From Phanerochaete sordida (Eukaryota; Basidiomycota; Agaricomycetes; Polyporales; Phanerochaetaceae), in the NCBI GenBank assembly GCA_019973155.2, contig BPQB01000023.1, positions 124,001 through 188,000 of the forward strand: a stretch of 64,000 nucleotides of DNA, written 5' to 3'. Shown in pieces: positions 12,197-24,350 of the stretch. Each line of letters opens with the position of its first letter. Within the stretch, counting starts at the first letter, position 1. The notes under the pieces were generated by a model. The model had not been told where the DNA came from. It worked only from the letters and a program-made list of their open reading frames with translations, and searched no databases. The translations under genes and the position numbers were made by a program.

Positions 12197-13502
12197 CTAC
12201 ACGCAGGCAGGATCCGGCTTTGAGTCAATGAGGAGGACGCCGCGCGCGTCGAACTCGGCAAACTTGCGCCGGACGGCGGCGGCGATCTTGCCCGCGGCGG
12301 GCTCCGCGCCCCAGACGTGGAACGCGAGGCGCTTGAGCGACTCGAACTGCGGCTGGCCGACGAGGCGCACGATGTCGTCCCACGGCGGCGACGCGAGCTG
12401 CGGGAGGTCGTCCTCCCAGAGGTAGAAGCCGAGCTCCTCGATGTACGGCGACGCGACCTGCGCGAGCAGCGCCGGCCACCACGCGAACGAGAGGTCGTCC
12501 GCGCCGTACAGCCGCGCGTACGCGGCGGGCGAGCAGAGCTCGAGCGTGAGCAGGCCCGTGTTCTGCGCGAGGTCGTAGTGCCGCTTCAGGGGCTCTGCGC
12601 AGGGTCAGCGTGCGCCCCCGGCGAGCGCGCCAAGACGCACCGACGTAGCCGCCCTGCTCCTCCATGCCCACCAGCGCGAACTTGTAGTGCTTCAGCCGCG
12701 GGCCGCACGCCTTCAGGATCGCGCCGACGGCGGGCAGCGCCGTCTCCTGCAGCGGGCAGGTCGCGAAGTAGTCGAGGGTCTTGTTGTACCCGGACTCGAC
12801 GAAGAACTCCGCGAACCTGTCCGCGTCCATCCGGCACGAGTTGAACGACATCGACTTGAACTTCTTCGCGCGCCGGTCGTGCGGGAGCGAGAACTGCTCC
12901 ATGAGGGCGTCGCTCTCGCGGTAGACGACCATCTCGTTCGCATACATCGTCTCCATGCCCGGGAACGATCCGATGAGTGTGAAGAACGTGCGCGTGGAGT
13001 CGAGCTCGCAGCCCAGGAAGTGTATGCTCCTGAGTGCCCGGAAGCCCAGGATCGGCGCTGCGGTGAAGATCGCCTTGCCCTTCAGATAGAGCGCAGCAAC
13101 GTTCGGAAGCTTCTCCGAGATCGAGAAGAGCCGGTTGTCGACCCATGGAGGTGACTCGTGCGCGCTCACTGTCACATGCAGCTCCCTCACGGCCGGGCCT
13201 ACCCCTGGGCTTGTCTCGAGGATTTTGGTGAACTTCTGGCAGTTGCGCAGGTTGAGGTGCACGGTATTGAAGAGCTTCCGCCGCGAGAAGGAGAGGAAGC
13301 GGTGGGAGGTCAGGCTGCAGCTCTTGAGGGTCCGTACATCGTCCTGGAGAAAGTCCACAATACGTGCAAGCAGTTCGTTCGAGAGGTGCGGGATCTTGAC
13401 TACTGGCGGCGGAGCGGGAGGGTCGAACTGTTTTTCCGGGATCATCTTCGACTTCGGGGACATGAACGACATCTTCAGGTACTTCGTTGCTGGCGCAGCC
13501 AT
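12197..13502 (-). CDS. F-box domain protein
   Basis: Two exons on the minus strand, 12641-13502 and 12197-12594, give 419 aa. The intron has a GTGCGT donor and a GCGCAG acceptor. The N-terminal region around residues 38-75 (IPHLSNELLARIVDFLQDD, then SCSLTSHRFLSFSRRKLF) is a typical F-box: a hydrophobic helical motif that would bind Skp1 in an SCF ubiquitin ligase. The remainder has the irregular leucine-rich character of basidiomycete F-box proteins, which presumably recognises substrates. No known substrate can be inferred. It is distinct in sequence and length from the small F-box-like family in the right half of the window. Confidence 0.75.
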
Positions 13503-14225
13503 TGTGTGCGCTGTGCAGAGCTACCGGAGCAGGCGGTTAGCCACTCGCGTGCGCTGCGGCCTGCCGAGGGCAACTCGGGGGCGCACCTCTTTCCCTGCGG
13601 CAAACAGTGACCTAGTATCCCTGGCAACCCGTCGAGACCCGCCGTCTTCGCTTGCGGGATGGGCTGGGCAGCGTGCAGGCTTCGCGGGGCGTGGGTTCCT
13701 GTGGCGGGGCGCCGGGAGACCCTGTAGGCAGGCGGCTTATATACCGTCGCGACTGACAGAATACGGGAGCGGTGCTTACCGTGATCTGGCTAGCTTGATA
13801 TGGCGTAGCGGGTGTCAAGTGGCAAGGGCGTGAGGGCGAGCGGGGCGGCGAGGTCGTGCACCGCGGTCAAGATCAATGTCGGCCCCTGTCCCGACATGGG
13901 ATGACCCGCCATGGCAATTCCGCCCTGAGCTGAATCCCCGCCGGAGCTGAGGCGTTGGGCGTCGCGCTGCCTGCGCTGCGCATCGTCGGGGTCGTCGTCT
14001 GGAGCAGGCTGGGGGTGGCGACGGACAGTGGTGAGGGAGAACGGCAGGAGGGAGTGAGAAGATTGCAGCGAGAGAGAGACAGAACCCGGCTCTCGCTTCC
14101 CAAATGGCAAGCTCGCTCATACCGTTTTCGGCTCGACCACCATCTTCCTCCGCAGGACCCAGTCGACGTGAGTGCGAGCCTTTCCTGCATGTGCTGGCAC
14201 GGATTCACGGTCGTTCAGGCGGCCT
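13503..14225. other. Divergent intergenic region, F-box gene / methyltransferase gene
   Basis: Head-to-head spacer between the F-box gene (minus) and the methyltransferase gene (plus). No coding signal seen. A TATATA-like sequence at 13738-13743 is a possible promoter element for the F-box gene, but its position relative to the ATG is long. Confidence 0.4.
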
Positions 14226-15915
14226 ATGGACGGACAGGAGAGCAGATTTCTAGACGAGCTCCAGGCGTTCCTGCATCAGCCAGCGATTGAGCTGCTGTTC
14301 TCGCTTCATCCGAATACCACGGTCACGCCCGATTTCATACCCCCAGAAGCCTGGTCATCGTGGTGGGAATGGGCGGGCGAGCCGACTTCCGACACAGAAT
14401 CCAAGTGGCAGCAGCTCTGGCGGTACTATGCACCGGACGCGGCGCCAGACGAGGGCGACTTCGCTGCCATCCCCGCTCCCCTGCGCGCATACCTGCGCCG
14501 CGCACGCGAGCTCCAGCTCAGTCGCAGCCAGGGCACGGAGGCCTCTGTACCCGGGCTGGAACGGCGAGATCACTATGCTCCTACGAGCAAGGCCTTCCCC
14601 CGGAACGCGAACCTGCACGGCATGTCGCCCAAAAAGACGCACGAAGTGCAGTACATGTCCAAGTACGCCGCGAATATGCTCTCTGACTTGGCAGCTCACG
14701 GCACGGTCATCCGGCACGCTGTGGACGTCGGCGCAGGACAGGTCAGTTCCCTGCCTCGCGCGTCTCCGCGGTGCCGCTAACGACGTGAACCAGTAGGCGT
14801 ACCTGTCTCGGGCTCTCCGTGACGATTGCAATCTCCGCGTGCTGGCCGTGGACTGGAGTTCCGTTCAGGAGGAAGGTGCGGCCAGGCGCGAGAAGGATGC
14901 AGAGCGTGCGAAAGGCAAGGGAAAGAAGACCCAGCGACAGGCAGACCAGCATGACGCCGTGCCCCCTGACGACACCGCTGCCGCGAGGCTAGCATACCGG
15001 AAGATTGTCATCACAGCGGACTCCCTGGTCACAGTCACCGACGAATGGGTCGCGAACCAACATGATCTTACTGGAGCATCTGGCGACAGCAGTGACGGGA
15101 CTCCAGTTGCCCTCGTGGCTCTGCACGCATGCGGCTCTCTGACCTTGGACGTACTACGGGCCTTTGTGCGACAACTGCGATTCGCACAAACGGGACAAGC
15201 TCCATGGAGGCCAGCTGCGGGGTTGATCGTGGGCTGCTGTTACAACTTGCTTAGGCCCGAAGGTGCGTCGCCTGCACTGGCAATGTATCGTTTGACAGCT
15301 CGCCGATCCGATCGTGTATAGACTGCACGTCGCTTACAGGACGCAAAGTAAACTTTGCGGAGAGCCATCTCCAGCTTGCCGCGCAGATGCCGCTGCAATG
15401 GTGCCGAACGGACGCCGCACTGGCAGATGCGTCTCTGGCCGCGCGCAAGATCGCGTGGAGGGCACTGCTATCTGGCATCATGTCTCGAAGTACCGAAGAG
15501 CAACCGTTACTGAGCGGCAGGACACGCGAGTTGAGACGTCTGGGTCGGCTGAGCGACTCTGCGTACCGGGACTGGGAAGGCTTCCTCGCCATCGCCCAGG
15601 AGAAGCTCGATGCGAAGGTCGTCGGAGTTGCCAGGGACCGCGTCATGGAAAGTCGCCTGGAGGTATTCCATTTTCTGCGATGCGTACTCGGGCCTGTCGT
15701 CGAGAGCTTCATCCTGCTGGATCGCAAGCAGTGGTTGCAGGAGCAACTTGCGGTGAGTCGGTTTCCGGGTGGCATGTCGTCATCGAGACTCATACGCGTT
15801 CATATCGCAGGGTCTCGGGAACGCCTGGGAGGTCCGGCTTGTGAATTTATTCGATCAAGGTTCGGGTAGTGCACGTAACGTAGGCATTGTCGTTGTCCCT
15901 CGCTCGTCTCGGTAG
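14226..15915 (+). CDS. METTL25/RRNAD1-like methyltransferase
   Basis: Exons 14226-14741, 14797-15262, 15340-15752 and 15811-15915 (TAG) give 499 aa. Diagnostic blocks are MSPKKTHEV near residue 140 and, across the first splice junction, the SAM-binding glycine motif DVGAGQ|AYLSR. A second block, VALHACGSLT, precedes CCYNLL, and the C-terminus ends in an SARNVGIVVVP-like strand. This combination matches the METTL25/RRNAD1 family of eukaryotic Rossmann-fold methyltransferases; substrate assignment in fungi is uncertain. The start is the first ATG in frame and gives a normal family N-terminus. The frame stays open from glycine motif to terminus only with the four-exon structure. The gene is 245 bp upstream of the co-oriented RING gene. 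Confidence 0.8.
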
Positions 15916-16160
15916 GAGATGCTGTCGCAAGCTGTTTATTGTCGAGTTTGCGAGATAAAATGCGCGTTGAGCCTAAAGCGGGGGTGTGTGGCGTGGTCGG
16001 GCGTCACCGAGCCTCAGCGTAAGCAACAGCCGCCGCGCCTGCCTCACTCACGGCCACGACATCTTGCCCCCCGCCGCCACTGTCCCTGGCGGCACCCCCT
16101 CTGTACATCTAATATTTCTCCCCCTAACCACTCCAGTCGCTCTTTCTTCCCACTCGGACC

Positions 16161-19100
16161 ATGGGCCAGGCCAACTCGCGCCAACGCGCTGCCCAACGAC
16201 AGCCCTCCGCCCCAGAGCCTCCGCGGAACCCAACTATAACAGAGTCCAGCAGCTCGTCCACTTCCGAAACACCTTCGCAGGACGCACAAGCCACTCAGAA
16301 GAAGGGCAAACGCGCCGCGTTGCGCCGCAGCATCCTGGGCCTCGTCCCCTCAACATCGTCCTCGTCCTTGTCCTCTCGGTCCCGGAAGGACAGCGCAACT
16401 TCCGACCACGAGCCTTCACAATCCCTACGTAAACGATGGCGCTCGTCAAGACGCTTCTCAAAGGCCCCCACGCCGCTCTCGGGCCTGCCGGAGGCCGCGC
16501 AGCAGTCTAGCACGCTTGGCGGAGATAGGGAAGGTGCAGGCAGTGGACCCTCAGACGTGACCGTGTCGTCGGGTACGCCGTCTCAGCTACCGTCGAGTTC
16601 AACCTCTGTGTCTTCAGCCGCGGCACGATCACCGCCTGCGATTGAGGTGTCTCTCGAGCAGGAGAGGCCGCCCGAGCCTGCGAATGAACCCGCTTCCCCG
16701 GGTAATCCCACCTCGCGCACGCCGAACCTCGCCGCCTCCGAAGCCAGCAGCCACCGACCAACCTACCCTACAACAGAGGAGATCCGAAGAGAAGTCGCAG
16801 AATTCTTGACAGGCCACCCCGAACCGTCGTCCCACGGCTCGGAGAACGTCGCGAATGTTGCATCTCCACAGTCGGCGCCCGCGGACACAACCGCGGGCCA
16901 CCCACAACACGGCGTTCCCCAAGGCTTCCCGCCCCCAGGCACTCTTGTTGTTGTACAAGGTGTTGTTAATACCACCGACACTCCTCATGCGCAGCCGTCG
17001 CAGACCCCTGCCTCGTCCACTATTCCGCCGTCCGCGTCGTCGAGCTCGCGTCCCTCCACAGCCCTGCATTCTCCACCAGAGCCTCCGCTCATCCGTCGCC
17101 GGGCAAGCTCGGTGTCGACCCCTCGCACGCATACCCGCTCCGAAGAGCGTCACGCTGGACGCAGCAGGCTGTCCTCGTTCATGCGCTCTGGCAGGGGCTC
17201 AGACAGCAGCTTACACGCGCATACAATGTCATCACCTGAGGCTGATCTCAGATCGCACATCGATTCAGACAGCTCTCCGTCGACAACAGAGAGCGGCCCC
17301 TCCTCAGCTGCAGACTCCCAAAGCAGCACGCCCTCAGAGCAGCCCAACCCCTCCCGTGGCCTCTCGCCAGGGTCCATTGACGTGCTCGGCACACTACTCA
17401 GGTACGTGGCTATCCTGCATGGTGTGACATCTGCGTTTCTCATTCTTTGTCCGATAGTGTTGCTGCGGCGGCAACAGCAGCGTCCCTGTTTTCTCCGGGC
17501 CTGAATTTGAATGGCCAGCACAGTCCGACAAGCTCGAACCCGTCATCTGGGCCGCCGTCTCCGCAGACGAGCACCCGACCTCTCTCTCCGACTCCCACCG
17601 CAGGGCTCGGCGCTTTAGGCGGTATTGGAGGCTTATCAGGTCTGGGCCTGAACCCGAACTCTGCGCCAGCGCCCCAGGACAGCAGAGACCGCATCCGGAA
17701 CGTCTGGGAGAGCATCCGCGAACGCGTCGGCCTCAACTCGAACTCGCGCAGCAACGGCGCATCAGATCGTGCGACCGACGATGGCTCTGGTGCTGCGACG
17801 CCCGGCGGCAACAGCCCACGCATGCGCCCGGGCGAGATGATGCTGGCTGAGATGGCTCGGGCGCTGAATGCTGGTCTTGGTCTGGCTAACAACGCGAACA
17901 ATAGCTCTGGCGAGAGAAGGCAAGAGGCGACCAACCCTGCGCATGTGCTCTTCCCGCCGATGGCGGACTCTGGCAGCAATCTTCCTCCAGAAGGCAGCTT
18001 CGAGCGGTTCCTTGCGAACCTGCAGAGTGATCTTAGGACGATCCTCAGTGAGGATATTCCCCAGGCTGCTTCCCCCAATGCGAATGCGTCTACGGAACTT
18101 GCCTCTAGCAGCCCAGACGTACAGGAGCAGGCACAGGGAGCAGAGCCAGAACAGACACGGCCTGGAACACCGATCCCAGCCGTCGAAGCGCAGCATGACG
18201 AGGAACACGCTGACGATGACGACGAGCCCCCGCCGCTCTCCAGTGACGCAGACTCTGACTCTGACGAGAGCTTCCACGATGCTGACGATGCTGGATCAGA
18301 CGACGAGTCTGACCGCCAGACGATCACGGACCACCCGCCGCGCACGCCAACCCCGATACCAAACTTCCTCCCGCAAGACCATGTCCACGCTGACCCTACC
18401 GGATCTCGTCGTCGCGAGAGGCCCGCAATCAACTTGTGGCGCATATATCGCTTCGAACCTATCCCTGCAGCACACGCTCAGAACCAGGCAGCCGCCTCGC
18501 CCCGGCAAAGCACGAGCCCCTTCGCCACCGTCCGTGAGCCGAGCACCGAAACGTCAGCGGCGATACCATCCCCGCCAGCCCCCTTCGGCGACGAGGCAAG
18601 ACCCGAGCCCCCGCGTTCCTCGCGCGTAGACAGCCCGACGCCGAACACACAAGCCGTCGTCGTGCCCGTGATCGTCGTGGGCCTGCAGTCTGTCGACGTC
18701 ATCGACGCGGACGAGCCCGAGGACGACCCTCTGCACGCCCAGCCACGGCCGGGCTCGCCGATGGACCAGGCTCCCGAGGACCCCTTGAGACCGACGACGC
18801 CCCGTGGACGGCGCTGGCCATCACGAGCGGCGAACGCGCTGCGGACGTGGCGCCCTGGCCGCCGCGGCTCGCGGACACGGCGGAATGCGGATGGGAGTGG
18901 CTCGCGGACGTTCCTCATCTATGTCATTGGCGGTATGTGTTCTCTGTCGTGCCTCTGTGTGAGTCAACTCATGAGTGTGCTCCAGGGTACTACCCGCCGA
19001 ACCACCATATGGTCACAGGCTCAGCCAACCTCGACTCGTACGAGGCTCTCTGGGAGCTCGCAGAGCTCCTTGGCCAAGTCAAGCCGCCCACTGCGACGCG

Positions 19101-19486
19101 AGAAGACATCGACAAGTCGGGTCTGCAGATCATCAAGGCGTCCGATCTGCCGAGGCTTGAGGCGGAAGGACGCGTCGCGTCGAATTGTGTCGATAGGGTA
19201 AGTCATGCCCAATCCCTGTCAGCCTTCAGCTATTGAACGTCGTACCAGTGTCTTGTATGCCTGGACGACTACGACCCAGAAAGCGACCTTCGCCTGATGA
19301 CGTGTCGCCACGCATTCCACAAGGAGTGTGTGGACAAGTGGCTCCAGGTTGGCCGCAACAACTGCCCCGCATGTCGCACAAAGGTGTGCCTGCCGTTTCA
19401 CCGGTCTCTGCGTCTGTGCTCATCGTCATCTGCAGGGTGTGAATGTCTCGGGCGACCCGCCTCCCGAGGCCGCCGCCGCCGCGTAG
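16161..19486 (+). CDS. RING-H2 finger protein, probable E3 ubiquitin ligase
   Basis: Five exons (16161-17401, 17458-18932, 18986-19197, 19249-19383, 19436-19486) give 1037 aa. The RING-H2 finger occupies about residues 977-1018, starting CLVCLDDY and containing CRHAFHKEC and CPAC, that is C-x2-C...C-x-H-x3-H-x2-C...C-x2-C. This is complete and should bind two zinc ions and an E2 enzyme. The preceding 900 residues are low-complexity (Ser, Pro, Thr, Asp), with an acidic stretch around residues 660-700 rich in DDD and DSDSDES. Only a short Gly-Val-Ala tail follows the RING. No membrane segment is clear. A long disordered region ahead of a C-terminal RING-H2 is common in fungal quality-control ligases, but the substrate is unknown. 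Confidence 0.8.
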
Positions 19487-19906
19487 TCCGCATTGTCGCG
19501 GCTAAAACAGCTTTCTTGTGCCTCCTAACTTCGACTCGCTCTGGCCTCGCTTCACACCAAGGACAATCGCCCGGTTGCCTCATCTTGTTTTGATTTATCA
19601 CGCCGCCGCACTTTCATTATTCATGCCCGCTCGCCGTCCACGTATGCTGTAGTCGAATTGCATCTCCGTGTGTAGCATCCCACTCTGACTCCGCCCGACT
19701 CACCGCGCCCCGCTTTTCTATTCGTCTTGTCGCCTGGCTCTCATCATCCAGAAAACCGCGCCGTTGTTGCTGTGTACCATATGATGTTGCAATAGAAAGA
19801 TAATTTCACCTCCGCTGCCTGCTGGCTCGAGCACCAGACCTTGTACATTCATTGAGTACTGCTACATCCAGAGTTCCAGTTCGCTCGAGCGGTCCACGGA
19901 TGACCC
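19487..19906. other. Convergent 3' intergenic region
   Basis: 420 bp between the stop codons of the RING gene (plus) and ureG (minus). Nothing coding is seen. An AATAGAAAGATAA stretch near 19791-19803 could serve as a polyadenylation region for the RING transcript. Confidence 0.4.
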
Positions 19907-21016
19907 TCAGAAGTCTCCGACCGCACCAGGCTTGCCCGGGCTCCCGGCCTGCCGCCACGCGGCGAGGATGAGGTCCACGACGTCGTCCACGCCCGTGCCC
20001 TGCTTCACGCTCGTGAAGAGCGTCGGGCCGTCGCCCCGCATCGCCTTCGAGTCGCGCGCCATGACCTCGAGCGAGGCGCCGACGTACGGGGCCAGGTCGA
20101 TCTGCGCGCGGCGGGGGTGAGGCGCAGGAAGCGTGCCATGCACGGAGGACGCGCACCTTGTTGATCACCAGCAGGTCCGACTGCGAGATGCCCGGGCCGC
20201 CCTTCCGCGGGATCTTGTCACCGCCCTGCACGCACACGCCGCACGGTCAGCTTCGCGAGGCCTCGCGCACGCGCGCAGCAGCGAAGCGCACGCACCGAGA
20301 CGTCGATGACATAGATGATGTAGTCCGCGAGCTCGCGCGAGTAGTTCGCCGCGAGGTTGTCGCCGCCGCTCTCGACGAAGAGCAGCTGGCACGCGTACTT
20401 GGCCTGCAGCGTCTCGAGCGCGCCCGCGTTCGCGCTGATGTCCTCGCGGATGGCTGCGTGCGGGCACCCGCCCGTCTCGATCGCGAGGATGCGCTCCGCG
20501 GGTAGCGCCTTGTTGCGGATCAGGAACTCCTGGTCCTCGCGCGTGAAGATGTCGTTCGTCACCGTCGCTGCGGCGGGTTAGTCGCGCGCGCAGGGGGGAG
20601 GGTGAGGGGGCGCACCGATGTTGTATTCCTGGCGCAGCTTTTGGCAGAGCGCGAGCGTGAGGGCGGTCTTGCCCGAGCCTACAGGTCTGGGCGTAGTGTG
20701 AGCAGATGATTAGCGCGACAGAAGGACTACGCACCCGCCAATGCCGACCGTAAACCCTCGCTCCTCGAAGTTGCGCGCGCTGTAGTCCGGCATATCACGC
20801 TCGGAAAACTTGCCTGGAGTACATCACGCGTCAGAAATTGAGACAAGTTGTGCAACAATACCGAGGCTCGCCTGCATGATCCAGGTGCTCGTGAGTATGG
20901 CCATGCTCGCCGTGCTCATGCGAGTGAGAGGGGCCGCCGTCGTGCGAGTGTGTATGCGGGGCCTGGCCCGCGGCGCCGGAGGAGAGGTTGTTAATGAACT
21001 GCACGGTCTCTGTCAT
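19907..21016 (-). CDS. ureG: Urease accessory GTPase UreG
   Basis: Six minus-strand exons (20872-21016, 20735-20813, 20616-20686, 20296-20567, 20157-20225, 19907-20101) give 276 aa. UreG delivers nickel for urease maturation using GTP. Visible motifs: a His-rich N-terminal tail (residues about 20-46) typical of eukaryotic UreG, the P-loop GPVGSGKT near residues 76-83, the nickel-binding CPH at 133-135, ESGGDN at 164-169, and VINKIDL for guanine recognition near 209. Exon 1 must end at CAG followed by GC, a GC-AG intron (20814-20871), to read HLDHAG|KFSERD as in the family; the nearby GT site gives the wrong phase. Urease itself and other accessory genes are not in the window, as expected for fungi. 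Start at 21016 is the first Met before the His-rich tail. Confidence 0.95.
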
Positions 21017-21297
21017 GGCTGCGTGGGCTCTTGAGGTCGTCGGTGGTGGTGGGGGTCGAGGAGACGGAATGTGGGGGGTGTCGCAGTCATCTGGGGAATC
21101 GCTTTGCCAATCATTCGTCGACGCGTGATACAGAGAGGAGGCAGATAAGATAAACACCGCGCCTTGATCCGCGCGGGGGCATAATGAACGGAACAGATAA
21201 GATGACGCGGAAGAAGATGGTCATTGCGGCAGAGTGGGGAAGTGCGAGTATAATACACATGCGCGGTGGGTATCGATACAGAATGCTATGCAGAAGT

Positions 21298-22906
21298 CTA
21301 GTGGTCCCAGTCGATGGTTGCGTGCCCGCCAACGACTGTCGAGTTCCAGGGGCGCTCGCAGGGTTCGCCGTCACGAGCGCGACTCACGACGAAGCCGTTC
21401 TCGGAGGTGGCGAGGAAGCTGCCTTGAAGGACTGTAACATGGTCGTCATCAGAGCCATTGCCGCCAAGATCCATGGAGCCTTCAGGAAGTGCAGTGATGA
21501 GGTTGAGACCTTCGCGAAGCCTGTTCTTCATGTCTGGGTTCACACTCTTGCGATAGATCTGAGCCTGGCTTTCAGTGGGTCGCGCCATGAGGTTGGAAGA
21601 TTTACTTGCCTTGACCTGCGAACCAGTTTCCGGAGCTGCGTCGCTTTGCAAAGCGATGGTTCCGCGAGACGGGTCTCCACCTTGTATCGTGTAGAGTTGA
21701 TAAAGCTGCGCGGCAGTGAGTGTATGCGCACGATTCTCTCCCTTATGACCTACCTTGCCATCGCGGTGAACGCCCAGAAAGAATTCATCTTCCTTGATAC
21801 CTAAGTCAACGTTAGTCGGAGTAGGCTTGCCGTTCAGCTTCTCTACGGCCGACAATATGATGCGCGAAGGGTTCTGGTCGTCCAGGGCGTTCACCATATT
21901 TCCTTCCGTGCTACCTTGAGGTCAGCATACGCGCGCTGAAGGTGTTTCTGTGCTTACTCTGTGACCGTGAACAGCTTGTCCTCGATGGCGCTCAGCTCCG
22001 GGAACTGCACCTCCAACTTCGGCTTTGCAGCGTCATTTGAGGTCAATGCGATACCGACTGCGCCTGTCGAGTGTACGTCGCTCCCATAGAACAGTGTATG
22101 CGGCCGGCCAGTGATGAACGGCGTTGACGACGCTATGAGTCCAAGCTTGAACCGCCAGAGTTCTCGTCAGCGTCCTTCAGCAGAGAATAGAACCGACCTT
22201 CGACGCCTTCTCGAACCGCGACAGTGCCTGCACGAGGCCCTCAGGCGCACTGTCGGAGAAGTATAGCACCGCCTGCACGTCTTCAGGCCTTCCCGCATCT
22301 CAGCACTCGCCTCAGGCCGCATACACTCGCGACGCACCCCAGGGCCCGCAGCTCGGCGGGGAGCGGCGGCGGCGCAGCCTGCTTGGCCCAGACGGCCTCC
22401 CAGTCGACGCCCTGTGCCTCCTGCGGGAGCGGCTCGAGCGGCGCGCGGTCGTCGCGCTTGCGGAACGCGTGCCAGCGCCCGACCTGCGTCGGCTCCTTGC
22501 CGGGGAGCGTGCTCCGGAAGGGCGTCGCGCGCGCGCCGTCGAGCGCCGCGACGGAGCACACCGTTGGCGTGAGCGCTGCGCCGCGCGGGCGCAGCGGGGC
22601 GGAGAGGCAGCCGATGGCCCCCGGCTGCTGCGTCAGGATGCGTACGAGCGCGGAGAGCGCGTCTTGTGGGAGGTCCGGGGCGGGGGACAGCGAAAAGAGG
22701 AGCGTCTGCGACGAGCTTGCAGACGAAAGGTGCGGGAGGGTAGTGAGCTGCCGTAGGATTTGCTCCCAGGACCGGGAGACGAAGGTCGTCGCCGAGAGAG
22801 ACATGGTGGTCAGGAGCAAGTCTGCAGCCGCGCGCGGGATATTTGACTCAAAGCGCGTCAGCGCGCCACGCCGACGCGTGGACATCAGGTGAACGGTTAT
22901 GTTCAT
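21298..22906 (-). CDS. FIST-domain-like protein
   Basis: Exons on the minus strand at 22325-22906, 22198-22272, 21958-22145, 21754-21910 and 21298-21705 give 469 aa. The last intron (21706-21753, 48 nt) is in frame and inferred because removing it joins GVHRDGK to LYQLYTIQGGDP. Segments reading TLLFSLSP and GAIGCLSAPL in the N-terminal half, and STPFITGRPHTLF, STGAVGIAL and GDPSRGTIALQ in the C-terminal half, match the layout of FIST_N/FIST_C sensor-type domains as found in fungal homologues and FBXO22. The N-terminus (first 40 residues, Arg-rich with few acids) could be a mitochondrial presequence, but a later Met near residue 35 is an alternative start. Ligand unknown. Confidence 0.6.
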
Positions 22907-22960
22907 TGTAATTTCAACGACATGATTGGACCAGTAGCATTATACGCGTATACGAATATG

Positions 22961-24073
22961 CTACAGTGAAGATTCACTCTGCAGTCGGAATTTATAGACG
23001 TCCTTGCCAATCTTGATGCATACATACTCTGCATCGAACGCGCCGACGTGTCGGGAGCGCAAGGAGCTACCGAACTCCTCCTCTAGACTGGAAATTAGGT
23101 CTTTTGGAAAGCATGGGATGGTGGGAAAGCCGTCAGGTGTCGCAGAGAGTAGCACTGTGGAGCCTTCTTGTCGGACACCGTTGGCAACAGAAGAAGGTGC
23201 TTCTTGTGGTGGATGAGAATGATCGTCAGCATCACTGTCAGTTGGCGGGGGCGCTGATTTTGGCACTGCGGGGCCCGTTTGCGCCAAAAGAGCCCATGCG
23301 ATTGAAGCATGAAACCGGGGCTTGTCGTAAAACTCCTTCTGACGATATGTGCGTAATGTCGGAGCAAGTGCGCTACACAATGCTTCAAGCTGCGAAACTG
23401 GGTATGAGATGGTTGCGATAGAGTATGAGCGTATATCTGACCTCTCTGTGGCCTGCACCCACTTCCATTGTCAAGAACGTCCGTGTTCGCTCGTCGTTTG
23501 TTAGCTCGGCAAAGTTTGCGAACGAAGCAGGGAATCTGAAATTGTAGGTCATTCACAACACCGTTGAGGAAGACACGAAGGAGAGCGTACGCAGTGTGCT
23601 TCCTGCTTACCGATCTCACGGCAGTCCTAAACTCTTCACGCTGGTGGGCTCGTAAGTACACGGGGCGCGTGAGGGATACATGCAACTCCCGCTCATCTGA
23701 CCCCTGCTCCGCATCTCCTATAGCGTGTAATATTGGCACGGCTTCCTTGCCATGACGCAAAGCATTGTCTAGGAGTGTTCTCAGAGCGGACCCGCGCGGC
23801 ATCTGCACAGGAACATAGACGTAAGCCGCGAACTGGCCTTCGACATGGGGACTGCTTCGGATTCTGCCTTGATGCAGTGCAGGATTGTCCACAGGTGCAG
23901 GTACAACTAAGTTGGACGCGAGTGCGGGCAGCTTTCTATGAGAAGACGTCAGTACTCGAAGGAGCCCGTGATGCACGAACGCACCGTTTCTTCGCCGCAG
24001 GCTGTACGACTGGAGCCTGCTCCTCATCGTCCTCAGAGCTAGCATAGTCTACCAATGCACCTGACCTCTTCAT
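22961..24073 (-). CDS. USB1: USB1-like U6 snRNA 3'-5' exonuclease (2H phosphoesterase)
   Basis: Four minus-strand exons (23985-24073, 23591-23935, 23442-23535, 22961-23389) give 318 aa. The two catalytic H-x-S tetrad halves of 2H phosphoesterases are present: HVS at residues 115-117 (ELHVSLTRPV) and HAS at 203-205 (PRFHASIAWAL). The conserved NDERTRTF block follows the first motif at family-like spacing, and splice sites were chosen so both spacings match the known family. USB1/Mpn1 trims oligouridine from U6 snRNA and leaves a protected 3' end in the nucleus. The C-terminal insertion between the second motif and the last strand (about residues 215-265, Pro/Asp/Ser-rich) is longer than in animal proteins. 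The start at 24073 (MKRSGALVDY) gives the usual basic/acidic N-terminus; an in-frame upstream Met at 24214 seems too far. Confidence 0.88.
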
Positions 24074-24350
24074 CGGGGAATGATGTTCTGGTAAAGGTAG
24101 TGTGCAGGGCCGAGAGGCTCGAACAGCAGGGATGGTGCCAGTGGGAGTGAGCTGACCCGATGATAGAGGTGGTGCAATGACGAGGTGGTCAGGATAAGTA
24201 ACTTTGCTTACCATCTGTGAAAACTGGTCAACGCAGTAACATCGACGTTTCTTACCGTGCTTACCGGGCGGTGTGACGGTTCTTCCGATTGATTGAATTG
24301 AGTTTACACCGGGTTGCTTCCACCTTCACAAGCCTCGAGCACGCGGGGAA
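24074..24350. promoter_or_regulatory. Divergent promoter region, USB1 / DUG2
   Basis: 277 bp between two start codons pointing away from each other. No strong TATA box on either side. A bidirectional promoter is inferred from position only. Confidence 0.5.

Noticed and set aside
20814..20858. GT-AG version of ureG intron 1 (donor GTATTG)
   Set aside because: It gives a phase mismatch with the KFSERD exon and is only about 45 nt; the GC donor matches both phase and conserved sequence.
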